Part shown: one piece after another, positions 22,855 through 29,715 of the stretch
Layout of the letters: every line of letters begins with the position of its first letter
How positions within the stretch are numbered: the first letter of the stretch is position 1
Assembly: GCA_035281425.1 (NCBI GenBank)
Contig: DATEDX010000151.1
Span: 1 to 29,715, forward strand
DNA: 29,715 nt
Direction of reading: 5' to 3'
Origin: JAICND01 sp035281425
Lineage (GTDB): Bacteria > Actinomycetota > Acidimicrobiia > Spongiisociales > ZC4RG35
Program-made: the position numbers and the translations under genes
Notes under the pieces: generated by a model
What the model was told of the DNA's origin: nothing
Database searches by the model: none
Seen by the model: only the letters and a program-made list of their open reading frames with translations

Positions 22855-22962
22855 CAACGCCTCCTTTGCGTCCACCCCCGAATATCGTTCAGGATACTCA
22901 GCACAGGTGAGCCCACCAGCCCCAAAGTTCAGGTCCCTTCGAGAAAGTGATCACCTCTCCTT

Positions 22963-23937
22963 ATGACTCAGAACGCCCCCGGTGAAGTCCACTGGTTCGC
23001 CGACCGCTTCGACCAGGTGGCGTCCAACATCGAAAGAGTGATCCAGGGAAAACGGGAATCGGTCGAACAAGTGCTGCTCTGCTTGGTAGCTGAGGGTCAT
23101 GTGCTCATCGAGGATGTCCCCGGAGTGGGCAAAACCCTGATGGCCAAATCGCTGGCCCGCAGCATCGGGTGTGACTTCAACCGGGTCCAGTTCACCCCCG
23201 ACCTTCTCCCTTCCGACGTCACCGGGGTGTCGATTTGGGACCGCCAGCAGGCCCAATTCGTCTTCAAGCCGGGCGCCATCTTCGCCAACATCGTGGTGGG
23301 CGACGAGATCAACCGGGCCAGTCCTAAAACTCAAGCGGCTTTGCTGGAGGCGATGGAGGAGCGGCAGGTCACCGTCGACGGAGTCACCCGCCAGCTTCCC
23401 CCGCCTTTTATGGTGGTAGCTACCCAGAATCCGATAGAACACGAAGGCACTTATCCGCTCCCCGAAGCGCAACTTGACCGTTTCATGATGAGGGTCGCCA
23501 TCGGTTACCCGAGCCGGGACAAAGAACTCGAGATGCTGGAAACCCACGGCCTCCGTTCCAGTTTCATCGACCTAGAAGAGGTGATCCAAAGCGCCCAACT
23601 CTTGGAGATGATCGACATCGCTCGCTACGTGCATGTAGCCCCATCGGTGAGAAGTTATGTAGTAGAGGTAGTGGACGGCACCCGCCGTTACAGCGAGATC
23701 CTCCTCGGAGCCAGCCCCCGATCATCGCTCTATCTGCTGCGAGCTTCCCGGGCCAAAGCCGCATCCGAAGGTCGCGAATACGTCACTCCCGACGACGTCA
23801 AGGCCCTCGCCGGCCCCGTCCTCCAACACCGGCTGGCCCTCCGCCCCGAAGCGCAGATGCGGGGAGTTACCCCCGATGAAGTGGTCGATGCGGTCCTCAA
23901 CGCGACCCGGGTTCCTCTGGGACGGGCCGAGGCCTGA
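22963..23937 (+). CDS. MoxR-family AAA+ ATPase
   Basis: A 324-residue AAA+ protein with Walker A V-P-G-V-G-K-T (52-58), Walker B V-V-G-D-E-I-N-R (111-118), the sensor region A-T-Q-N-P-I-E-H-E-G-T-Y-P-L-P-E-A-Q-L-D-R-F and a C-terminal lid domain. MoxR ATPases act as chaperones that assemble or activate partner complexes, often encoded with DUF58 and VWA or transglutaminase proteins, as here. The stop overlaps the next start as TGATG. There is no Shine-Dalgarno sequence before the ATG; an eight-base palindrome GTGATCAC (22947-22954) lies in its place. Cellular target unknown. Confidence 0.93.
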   Translation: MTQNAPGEVHWFADRFDQVASNIERVIQGKRESVEQVLLCLVAEGHVLIEDVPGVGKTLMAKSLARSIGCDFNRVQFTPDLLPSDVTGVSIWDRQQAQFVFKPGAIFANIVVGDEINRASPKTQAALLEAMEERQVTVDGVTRQLPPPFMVVATQNPIEHEGTYPLPEAQLDRFMMRVAIGYPSRDKELEMLETHGLRSSFIDLEEVIQSAQLLEMIDIARYVHVAPSVRSYVVEVVDGTRRYSEILLGASPRSSLYLLRASRAKAASEGREYVTPDDVKALAGPVLQHRLALRPEAQMRGVTPDEVVDAVLNATRVPLGRAEA

Positions 23938-25109
23938 TGCTCACCACCCGGGGAGGCGCCATGGTGGGGGCGGGGGCCGCCTTGGTGGCGGCGTGGGTGA
24001 TGCTGGGTGAAATCGAGCTCTTAGGTCTGGCGGCGGCATTAGCAGCGGCGGTGTTGGTGGGCCTGGCCATCACCGGCTGGAACCGCCCCCAACTGGTGGT
24101 GGAGAGGCGCCTCCACCCCAACCTGGTGCATGAAGGTGACCGGGCCACGGTGGAGCTACGGGTCACCAATCACAAACGGCTGCCCTTACCCGAGTTGAGC
24201 TTGAGCGACGGCATCGAAGGGCTGGGCCGAGCGGGGTTCTCCTTGGGCTCCCTTCCCGGGGGGGACACCGTCCTGGCTTCTTATCGCATCGTCTGCCGTC
24301 CCCGCGGGGTTTACATGGTGGGGCCGGCCTCGATCGAAGTGCATGACCCCTTGCGTCTCACCACTGCCCGCTGGCGGGGCGACACCATCGATCAGCTCAT
24401 CGTTTACCCGGCGGTGGAAGCCCTGACCGGGTTTCCGGTGGTACGAGGGCGGGATCCCGCCACCATGGCCAGCCGCCCCCAACACAGCCAGCGGGGAGGC
24501 GAAGACTTCTACACGCTCCGGCCCTATGCCGATGGGGACGATTTGCGCCGGGTCCACTGGCCCACCTCAGCCAAGCTGGACGAGTTGATGATCCGCCAGA
24601 TGGAAACACCCTGGCAGTCCCGAGCCCTGGTCCTGCTCGACGTGCGATCCGATCCCTATCCGGACGACGACAGCTTCGAGAAGGCGGTGTCGGGAGCTGC
24701 CTCAGCAGTTCACCATCTGGTGGAGGCGGGTTTCTCCGGCGGGTTGTGGTCGGGACGCCAGGTGATCGATATCGCCGCCTATGCCGCCGCCATGGAATCG
24801 CTCGCCCGGGTACATCGAGTACCGGGAATCGATTTGCGTCTGGTTGCCTCCCGGCTTCGCGCCCAAGGTGGAGGGTTGCTGATCCTGGTTAGCGGCCGGC
24901 CCGACCGAGACCTGCTCGGGGTCTACCGGCTGCTGGGTGCCCAGCACCGCGCAACCATCCTCCTCTCCGTCTCCTCCCCTCCCAGCCCCGAGCTGACCAG
25001 TTTCCAGCGGACCGGGGCCAAGACCGTGCTGGTCAAACCCAACGAACGCTGGGCCCCGGCCTGGCAGCAGGCAATCCAGAGGACATGGACACCCGCCTCG
25101 GCTGGCTAG
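23937..25109 (+). CDS. DUF58 domain-containing membrane protein
   Basis: A 390-residue protein. Two hydrophobic segments at the N-terminus (about 8-28 and 30-47) are followed by a beta-rich region with conserved H-E-G-D and R-G-V-Y-x-V-G-P-x-x-I-x-x-x-D-P-L, and then the DUF58 signature Y-A-D-G-D-D-L-R-R-V-H-W-P-T-S-A-K (about 197-213). After it comes a VWA-like segment beginning A-L-V-L-L-D-V-R-S-D. DUF58 proteins are coupled to MoxR ATPases in a conserved operon and have no settled biochemical role. Translation is coupled to moxR by TGATG, and its last 25 bases overlap the transglutaminase gene. Confidence 0.9.
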   Translation: MLTTRGGAMVGAGAALVAAWVMLGEIELLGLAAALAAAVLVGLAITGWNRPQLVVERRLHPNLVHEGDRATVELRVTNHKRLPLPELSLSDGIEGLGRAGFSLGSLPGGDTVLASYRIVCRPRGVYMVGPASIEVHDPLRLTTARWRGDTIDQLIVYPAVEALTGFPVVRGRDPATMASRPQHSQRGGEDFYTLRPYADGDDLRRVHWPTSAKLDELMIRQMETPWQSRALVLLDVRSDPYPDDDSFEKAVSGAASAVHHLVEAGFSGGLWSGRQVIDIAAYAAAMESLARVHRVPGIDLRLVASRLRAQGGGLLILVSGRPDRDLLGVYRLLGAQHRATILLSVSSPPSPELTSFQRTGAKTVLVKPNERWAPAWQQAIQRTWTPASAG

Positions 25110-27448
25110 CCGCCCTGGGCGCCTTCGGGCTGGTGACCGCCCGGATGGGATCGCTTCTCACCGAAGGTTTCGGCACGGTGTCGTGGTTTCCCATTCTCTT
25201 CACTGCAGCCGTCTTGGGCGGGGCGGTTACCGCCCTGCTGGGCGCCGCCTCGGTGCGGCCTCCCGCCGTCCTGGCCGTAACGATGCTGGGAGCGGGGCTG
25301 GCCCTTGCCCGGGTGGCGGCCGGGCCCACGCTCGTCCTCGGGTTCATCCCTGGCGGAGAGAGCGTTGACCTCTTAGCAGCCGAGGTGGCCATCGCTCTAG
25401 AGCTGATCCGCTACGGCGCCGCCCCGGTGCTGGCGGTGCCAGGTCTAGTGGCGGTGCTGGCCGCCCTCTACTGGCTGCTGGGCGCGGTCATCGCCTTCGG
25501 GGGCATGCGCCGGCGCCCAGGGTTGATGATCCTTCCCCCGCTTGGTTTTTACCTGATCCTGGCCACTCTCGACCGGGCCCCGGTGAGGTGGTGGTTCGTA
25601 GGCGCCATGGCCCTGGTGGGCGGTCTAGGACTGCTGGCCGGCCGGGGCCGGCGGGCGGCGGGGCGAGCCCGTTACGCCCTTACGGGGCGAGCTGTTCCCG
25701 CCACCGCCCGCACCCTGCCGATGGCGGTCCTATTCACACTGATGATGGCTGCGGTCTGGTCCACCGGTGCCTTCGCCGCGGTAGTACCCGAGTCGGGGAT
25801 GGTTTCCTGGCGTAGCGCCAGCGGATTCGGCGGAGGGCTGTTCGGTGGCTTCTCCATCAACCTCTTCGCCGGGATGCGTCAAGACCTGGTCGGAAACGAC
25901 GCCACCGTGGTCTTCGTGGCCCGGGTCAGTGAGGCCGCCCCTCCCAACCAAGAGCTCTACTGGAAGCTCACCACCCTCGATGTGTTCGACGGTGAATACT
26001 GGCGTCCGGCCCGCTTCGCCATCAACCGTCCCACCACCCGGAATTGGGAGGCTGAGGACTTCGCTTTCCGGGGACCCACCATCCGGGTCGAGCAAGTGGT
26101 GCAGATCGTGGCCCTTCGCCAGAACTACCTGCCCCTCATCTATTCACCGGTAGCGATGCGCAGCGACGACCCCTTGCTGAGCGCCAGTCACCGGGTGAGA
26201 GAAGACGGATCGGTCACCTTCGACACCAACACCCGGGAGGGGATGCAATATCGGGTCACTTCCGACATTCCCCAAGCTGACCTCTCGGTGCTGGCCTCCA
26301 ACGGCGCCGGACAGTTGTCACCTCTCTTCGCCCAAGCTGTCGAAGCCGGCGAGATCGTCATCACTCCTGCCCCGGTGCAGATCCCGCTTCCTCCCGGCCG
26401 GGTGCGGGACGACTACTTGGATCTGCCCGACGACCTGCCCGAGCAGCTTTCGGGCTTGGCGAGGACGGTGGCGGGAGCGGGAACCACCGACTACGAACGG
26501 GCCCTGCTGCTCGAATCGTTTTTTCTCACCGACCCCAGCTTCGTCTACGACGCCGCTGCTTCCACCGGGCATAGCAGCATCAATCTCACCGAGTGGTTAT
26601 CGGACCCCGACAGCCGCAACTATCGACGGGGATATTGCGAGCAGTTCGCCACCGCCATGGCGGTGATGGCCCGCTCTCTCGGCATTCCCTCCCGGGTGGT
26701 GATGGGTTTCGCCCCCGGTGAGGTGCAAAACGTCAACGGCGAAGAACAGATCGTGGTCCGGGCGCGCAATGCACACGCCTGGGTCGAGTTGTACCTGGCC
26801 GGACAGGGTTGGATCCGTTTCGATCCCACCCCGAGGGGTGACAGCATCAACCGGGGCACGGTCGAAGATCTCGGATTCGATCCGACCCTTTATCTCCCGG
26901 AGCCTGGCGCCGGGTCTTCGGGTCCGGGCGCGGTGCGAGTTCCGCCCGACCGCGTGCCCGAGTTCGAAATCCCCGGGGATCTTCCGCCCGGCGACATCCT
27001 TATCGAGCTCCCGTCGCGATCCCCGATGTGGATACCGGTCCTGGCGGCGGCGCTGGTTGCGACCGGCCTGGTGCCGGGAATGAAAGCAGCCAGGCGACTC
27101 CGCCGGCGCCACCAAGTCAAAGCCGGCGACCTCTTCCCGGCTTGGCGGCAGGTCAGCGATTTGAGCATCGATCTGGGCTACCGGGTGGTGCCCTCCCAGA
27201 CTCCCCGGGAGCTGGCGGTGGCGGTCGACCGCAGTTTGCTGCCGCTGGCGGGGGCGGTGAGCGCCTATCTCTACGGGGGAAAGATTCGAGAAGATCGCCT
27301 TGAGCTCATGAAAGAAGCGGAACGTCGGCTACGCCAGAAGCACCGGGGCAGGCAGTGGTGGTCGGCGCAACTAAGTCTCCGTTCCCTCCCCAGCCCCTGG
27401 CAGTTGTGGCGAGGGGTCACGACCCGAAGGCGTGACGCTCCTCATTGA
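25085..27448 (+). CDS. Transmembrane transglutaminase-like protein (TgpA/DUF3488 type)
   Basis: A 787-residue membrane protein: five to seven N-terminal hydrophobic segments (about 5-235), an extracytoplasmic region (about 240-500), and a transglutaminase core with the full catalytic triad C518 (G-Y-C-E-Q-F-A), H564 (N-A-H-A-W-V-E) and D580 (I-R-F-D-P-T-P). A second-to-last membrane segment (about 650-670) and a basic cytoplasmic tail follow. It matches proteins encoded next to MoxR and DUF58 genes in many bacteria. Proteolytic or crosslinking activity toward the wall or envelope is possible but unproven. Start: ATG at 25085, overlapping DUF58. The end overlaps the merR gene tail to tail by 32 bases. 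Confidence 0.9.
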   Translation: MDTRLGWLAALGAFGLVTARMGSLLTEGFGTVSWFPILFTAAVLGGAVTALLGAASVRPPAVLAVTMLGAGLALARVAAGPTLVLGFIPGGESVDLLAAEVAIALELIRYGAAPVLAVPGLVAVLAALYWLLGAVIAFGGMRRRPGLMILPPLGFYLILATLDRAPVRWWFVGAMALVGGLGLLAGRGRRAAGRARYALTGRAVPATARTLPMAVLFTLMMAAVWSTGAFAAVVPESGMVSWRSASGFGGGLFGGFSINLFAGMRQDLVGNDATVVFVARVSEAAPPNQELYWKLTTLDVFDGEYWRPARFAINRPTTRNWEAEDFAFRGPTIRVEQVVQIVALRQNYLPLIYSPVAMRSDDPLLSASHRVREDGSVTFDTNTREGMQYRVTSDIPQADLSVLASNGAGQLSPLFAQAVEAGEIVITPAPVQIPLPPGRVRDDYLDLPDDLPEQLSGLARTVAGAGTTDYERALLLESFFLTDPSFVYDAAASTGHSSINLTEWLSDPDSRNYRRGYCEQFATAMAVMARSLGIPSRVVMGFAPGEVQNVNGEEQIVVRARNAHAWVELYLAGQGWIRFDPTPRGDSINRGTVEDLGFDPTLYLPEPGAGSSGPGAVRVPPDRVPEFEIPGDLPPGDILIELPSRSPMWIPVLAAALVATGLVPGMKAARRLRRRHQVKAGDLFPAWRQVSDLSIDLGYRVVPSQTPRELAVAVDRSLLPLAGAVSAYLYGGKIREDRLELMKEAERRLRQKHRGRQWWSAQLSLRSLPSPWQLWRGVTTRRRDAPH

Positions 27449-27917
27449 CGTCGTCCTCGACCCGCCGCAGCATGGAAAGGAACTGCTCACGGTCAAGTTC
27501 GAAGCGGGTCACGTCTTCTTCCACCTGCCGGGTGATGTCGTTGATCTGAGTGAAGAACGCCAGCTGGCCCTCTCGCAGAGCGTCGAGGATCTCGCCGTCG
27601 TTGGCCCCCACTTCGAAGATGGTGGAACCATCGCTGACCAGCTTGAGCCGGCTGAGATGGTTATCCATGTTCCCGAATCGGCGCAGGTAATCCCAAGCTC
27701 GCCGCACCCGCTGCAACGACATACCGTTAACGAGCAGACTCCTCACCACCCGCAATGCCACCAGGTCACGGAAGGAGTAGAGCCGGCGAACTCCGGGTCT
27801 ACCTCCGGTTCCCTGAATGGTGGGTGTTACTAATCCGATTCGATCCCAGTATCGAAGCTGGTGGGGGGTGCATTCGGTGAGCTTGCTTGCCTGCTCTGCC
27901 GTGAAACCCTGAAGCAA
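27417..27917 (-). CDS. MerR-family transcriptional regulator
   Basis: About 166 residues from TTG 27917. An N-terminal winged helix-turn-helix covers about 1-70: F-T-A-E-Q-A-S-K-L, then T-P-H-Q-L-R-Y-W-D-R-I-G-L-V-T-P-T, then R-R-L-Y-S-F-R-D-L-V-A-L. A helical dimerisation region with Arg/Leu repeats and an acidic coiled tail follow. No cysteines suited to metal sensing are visible, so the effector is unknown; the tail is not a known ligand domain. Start: TTG at 27917 has GAGAGG seven bases upstream; TTG at 27938 would add seven residues. A hairpin lies just before the start. Its 3' end overlaps the transglutaminase gene. Confidence 0.87.
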   Translation of the reverse strand: MLQGFTAEQASKLTECTPHQLRYWDRIGLVTPTIQGTGGRPGVRRLYSFRDLVALRVVRSLLVNGMSLQRVRRAWDYLRRFGNMDNHLSRLKLVSDGSTIFEVGANDGEILDALREGQLAFFTQINDITRQVEEDVTRFELDREQFLSMLRRVEDDVNEERHAFGS

Positions 27918-27947
27918 CTGAAAACCTCTCTCCCGCAATCTCGCTGC

Positions 27948-27971
27948 GTCGGCCGGTGACCGGAGACCGAC
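27948..27971. promoter_or_regulatory. Dyad symmetry upstream of merR
   Basis: GTCGG 27948-27952, CCGG 27953-27956, TGA, CCGG 27960-27963, AGA, CCGAC 27967-27971: a 9-bp stem with a small bulge. Such dyads are typical operators of MerR regulators, and this one is placed just upstream of the gene. No -35/-10 pair is recognisable around it, so autoregulation is a guess. Confidence 0.35.
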
Positions 27972-28053
27972 TTACCTCCCAAGGGTCCCGTCCTGTTCCC
28001 CTCAACTTGTCGTGTTCGCTGCCAGACGGGGCGGCAACTGTAGCCGGATGCAA

Positions 28054-28389
28054 CTACGCGCGTCCGAAGCGTCGACGGCCACGTTTCGCGGATCCCGAAT
28101 TGTTTTCGTCGTTGTCTTCGCTGCTGAAGCTGCGAGCCCTGATGACCTGGACCAGAACAGTCGCCGAGGCCACCAAGACCGCGAACCCAATGGCTGCGAT
28201 CCAAGTCCGCTGGGTAAAGCTGAAGGCAATTACCAAGAGCCCGATCAGGATCCCCAACACCGGCAGGCGCAGTCCCAACCTTCCCCTCTTGCGGATGTTG
28301 CGAACTGCATGAGCGAGCGCCGGATCTTCCTCATAGAAGTGGCGTTCGATCTCCGCCAGGATCTTCTGCTCCCGATCGCTCAGCGGCAT
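28054..28389 (-). CDS. DUF3040 domain-containing membrane protein
   Basis: A 111-residue protein beginning M-P-L-S-D-R-E-Q-K-I-L-A-E-I-E-R, then F-Y-E-E-D-P-A, which is the conserved DUF3040 start. Two hydrophobic segments (about 41-58 and 62-82) and a charged, Ser/Asp/Arg-rich C-terminal tail follow. DUF3040 is an actinobacterial family of small membrane proteins with no known function; its presence supports the phylum assignment. Start: ATG at 28389 with GGAG upstream; the open frame continues to 28485 without family similarity. A -10-like TATACT (plus coordinates 28464-28469) lies upstream without a good -35. Confidence 0.9.
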   Translation of the reverse strand: MPLSDREQKILAEIERHFYEEDPALAHAVRNIRKRGRLGLRLPVLGILIGLLVIAFSFTQRTWIAAIGFAVLVASATVLVQVIRARSFSSEDNDENNSGSAKRGRRRFGRA

Positions 28390-28481
28390 TGACTCCGTCT
28401 CCCTCAACCTTCCTCGTCCTCGCGGACCTTGACTTGACACCGGGTTCGCCCCTCGGTCAGTCCAGTATACGAATCCCACCG

Positions 28482-29681
28482 TCAATCTGAACCAGCCCGC
28501 CGGGCCTTCTCAGACAATTCCTGAAGCCGGGCGGGTTTGATGCTGCCGGTCCCAAATCGGTTCCGGATGTGCTCCACGGCATCGCCCAACTGGTCCCATC
28601 TCTCTTCCTCCCCCACCCCCAATTGCCGGGGCTCATCCCCACCGATCAGCTGGCTCACCTCCACACCCAGCAAGCGCACCGGGGGGTGCCAGGAGACTCG
28701 CTCGGTCAAGATCTCGGTGGCGCGGCGCAATTCATGGGCGTTGGCTGTGACGTGAGGGAGAGTGAGGCTGCGGGAGATGGTGCGAAAGTCGGCGTATCGC
28801 ACGGTGATGCTGATGGTCCGACCCCGAAGCCCTGCCCGGCGGAGGCGGCCGGCGAGGCGGTCACACTGTCGCACGAACTCGGTGGCGATCTGCTCCGGGG
28901 TGGTGAGATCGGTGGCAAAGGTCTCGGACACCGACACCGACTTGGCAGCTACGTCGGGTATCACCCGACGCGGGTCTTCTCCCCGAGCTAGGGCCAGCAG
29001 GTTGTTGCCCACCGTCGGGCCGAGCCGGGAGCTGAGATAGTCAGCGTCCAGATGGGCAAGGTCGCCGATCCTCTCCACGCCCATCCCCTCCAACAGCGCA
29101 TAGGTGGCCTCCCCGACACCCCAGAGCGCCCGCACCGGCATGGCCTGCAGGAAGAGCAACGCATCTGGGGCGGGGACATGACGCCATCCGTCAGGCTTGG
29201 CGGCGTCTGAGGCCAGTTTGGCCACCAGCTTGGTGCTCCCAATCCCCACCGAAGCGGGAAGCCCCAGCTCTTCCCGGATCCGGGTACGGATGGCCTGGGC
29301 AACATCTACCGGGTGGTGGTAGAGGCGCCGCAGACCGGAGACATCGAGAAATGCCTCATCAAGCGACAGACCCTCGACGACGGGCGTGAAGTCACGAAAA
29401 ATGGCAAACACCAGCTCCGAGACTCGGCCGTATTCACCGTGATCGGGAGCGACCACCACTAGTTGAGGGCATGCTCGCCGGGCCCGAGCCATCGGCATGG
29501 CGGAGTGAATCCCAAATTGCCGCGCCTCATAGCTGGCCGAGGCCACCACGCCCCGCTCCGAGGCCCCGCCCACCACTACCGGCCGTCCCCGCAACATCGG
29601 GTTGCGCAGCCGTTCCACTTCCACGAAGAACGCGTCCATGTCCACGTGGAGGATCGGCTCGGTGAAACTCGCCACACTCAC
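28482..29681 (-). CDS. dinB: DNA polymerase IV (Y-family, DinB)
   Basis: Translesion DNA polymerase. 399 residues from a GTG at 29681 (GTG at 29675, six bases after AAGG, is an alternative). Palm catalytic residues: D14 in H-V-D-M-D-A-F-F and D108-E109 in S-L-D-E-A-F-L-D-V-S-G. The fingers motif S-Y-E-A-R-Q-F-G-I is near 50. The helix-hairpin-helix region has G-V-G-E-A-T and the little-finger domain follows. Near the C-terminus, where many DinB proteins have a beta-clamp motif resembling Q-L-S-L-F, this one has R-Q-L-G-V-G. It may therefore bind the clamp weakly or through another site. An SOS box was not seen in the short upstream sequence. Confidence 0.93.
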   Translation of the reverse strand: MSVASFTEPILHVDMDAFFVEVERLRNPMLRGRPVVVGGASERGVVASASYEARQFGIHSAMPMARARRACPQLVVVAPDHGEYGRVSELVFAIFRDFTPVVEGLSLDEAFLDVSGLRRLYHHPVDVAQAIRTRIREELGLPASVGIGSTKLVAKLASDAAKPDGWRHVPAPDALLFLQAMPVRALWGVGEATYALLEGMGVERIGDLAHLDADYLSSRLGPTVGNNLLALARGEDPRRVIPDVAAKSVSVSETFATDLTTPEQIATEFVRQCDRLAGRLRRAGLRGRTISITVRYADFRTISRSLTLPHVTANAHELRRATEILTERVSWHPPVRLLGVEVSQLIGGDEPRQLGVGEEERWDQLGDAVEHIRNRFGTGSIKPARLQELSEKARRAGSD

Positions 29682-29715
29682 CCTTGGGCCAGGCTAGGGA
29701 AGCTGCGCCCGGTTT

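Noticed and set aside
1..29715. tRNA or rRNA genes, insertion sequences, prophage or integron elements.
   Set aside because: I looked for cloverleaf-like and transposase-like sequence and saw none; composition is even across the window.

Overview
This window is GC-rich and almost wholly coding. It carries a division and cell-wall (dcw) cluster of actinobacterial type. No FtsA gene is present, while SepF, YggT and a Wag31/DivIVA-like protein follow ftsZ. A DUF3040 membrane protein and an HNH protein of a common actinobacterial type lie nearby. MurB is inside the cluster and MurE carries the meso-DAP signature DNPR. I infer an Actinomycetota member, perhaps of class Acidimicrobiia or a relative; the phylum is fairly secure and the class is a guess.

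Layout. Bases 1-979 (minus) hold traR/dksA-like, lspA and the first 57 codons of an RluD-type pseudouridine synthase. Bases 1079-4258 (plus) hold ileS, which converges on the dcw cluster across a long hairpin that fills the gap. Bases 4372-21233 (minus) are one long run, in transcription order: mraZ, rsmH, ftsL-like, ftsI, murE, mraY, murD, ftsW, murG, murC, murB, ftsQ, ftsZ, pgeF, yggS, sepF, yggT, divIVA. Most junctions are ATGA/GTGA or short overlaps, so translation is probably coupled. MurF, normally between murE and mraY, is absent. Upstream of mraZ is a textbook -35/-10 promoter embedded in a 10-bp-period array of GTGGG-like MraZ boxes.

Bases 21344-21500 are non-coding and hold a heptamer tandem repeat and three strong palindromes. 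Then come HNH, a hypothetical protein and a small 83-aa protein (21491-22854, minus), and the divergent operon MoxR ATPase - DUF58 - transmembrane transglutaminase (22963-27448, plus). The window closes with a MerR regulator, a DUF3040 protein and DNA polymerase IV (minus).

How they work together. MurB, MurC, MurD and MurE build the UDP-linked precursor up to the tripeptide stage, MraY and MurG make lipid II, and FtsW/FtsI polymerise and crosslink it at the septum. FtsZ, SepF, FtsQ, FtsL and DivIVA organise the site. MraZ and RsmH head the operon and MraZ probably represses it.

Most of the window is conserved. The parts worth a second look are the missing murF, the IleRS signature HYGT in place of HIGH/HYGH, an inverted repeat that would bury the rsmH ribosome-binding site, the very short FtsZ linker, paired cysteines in FtsI, and the palindrome cluster. 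I found no clear novel defence or mobile system.
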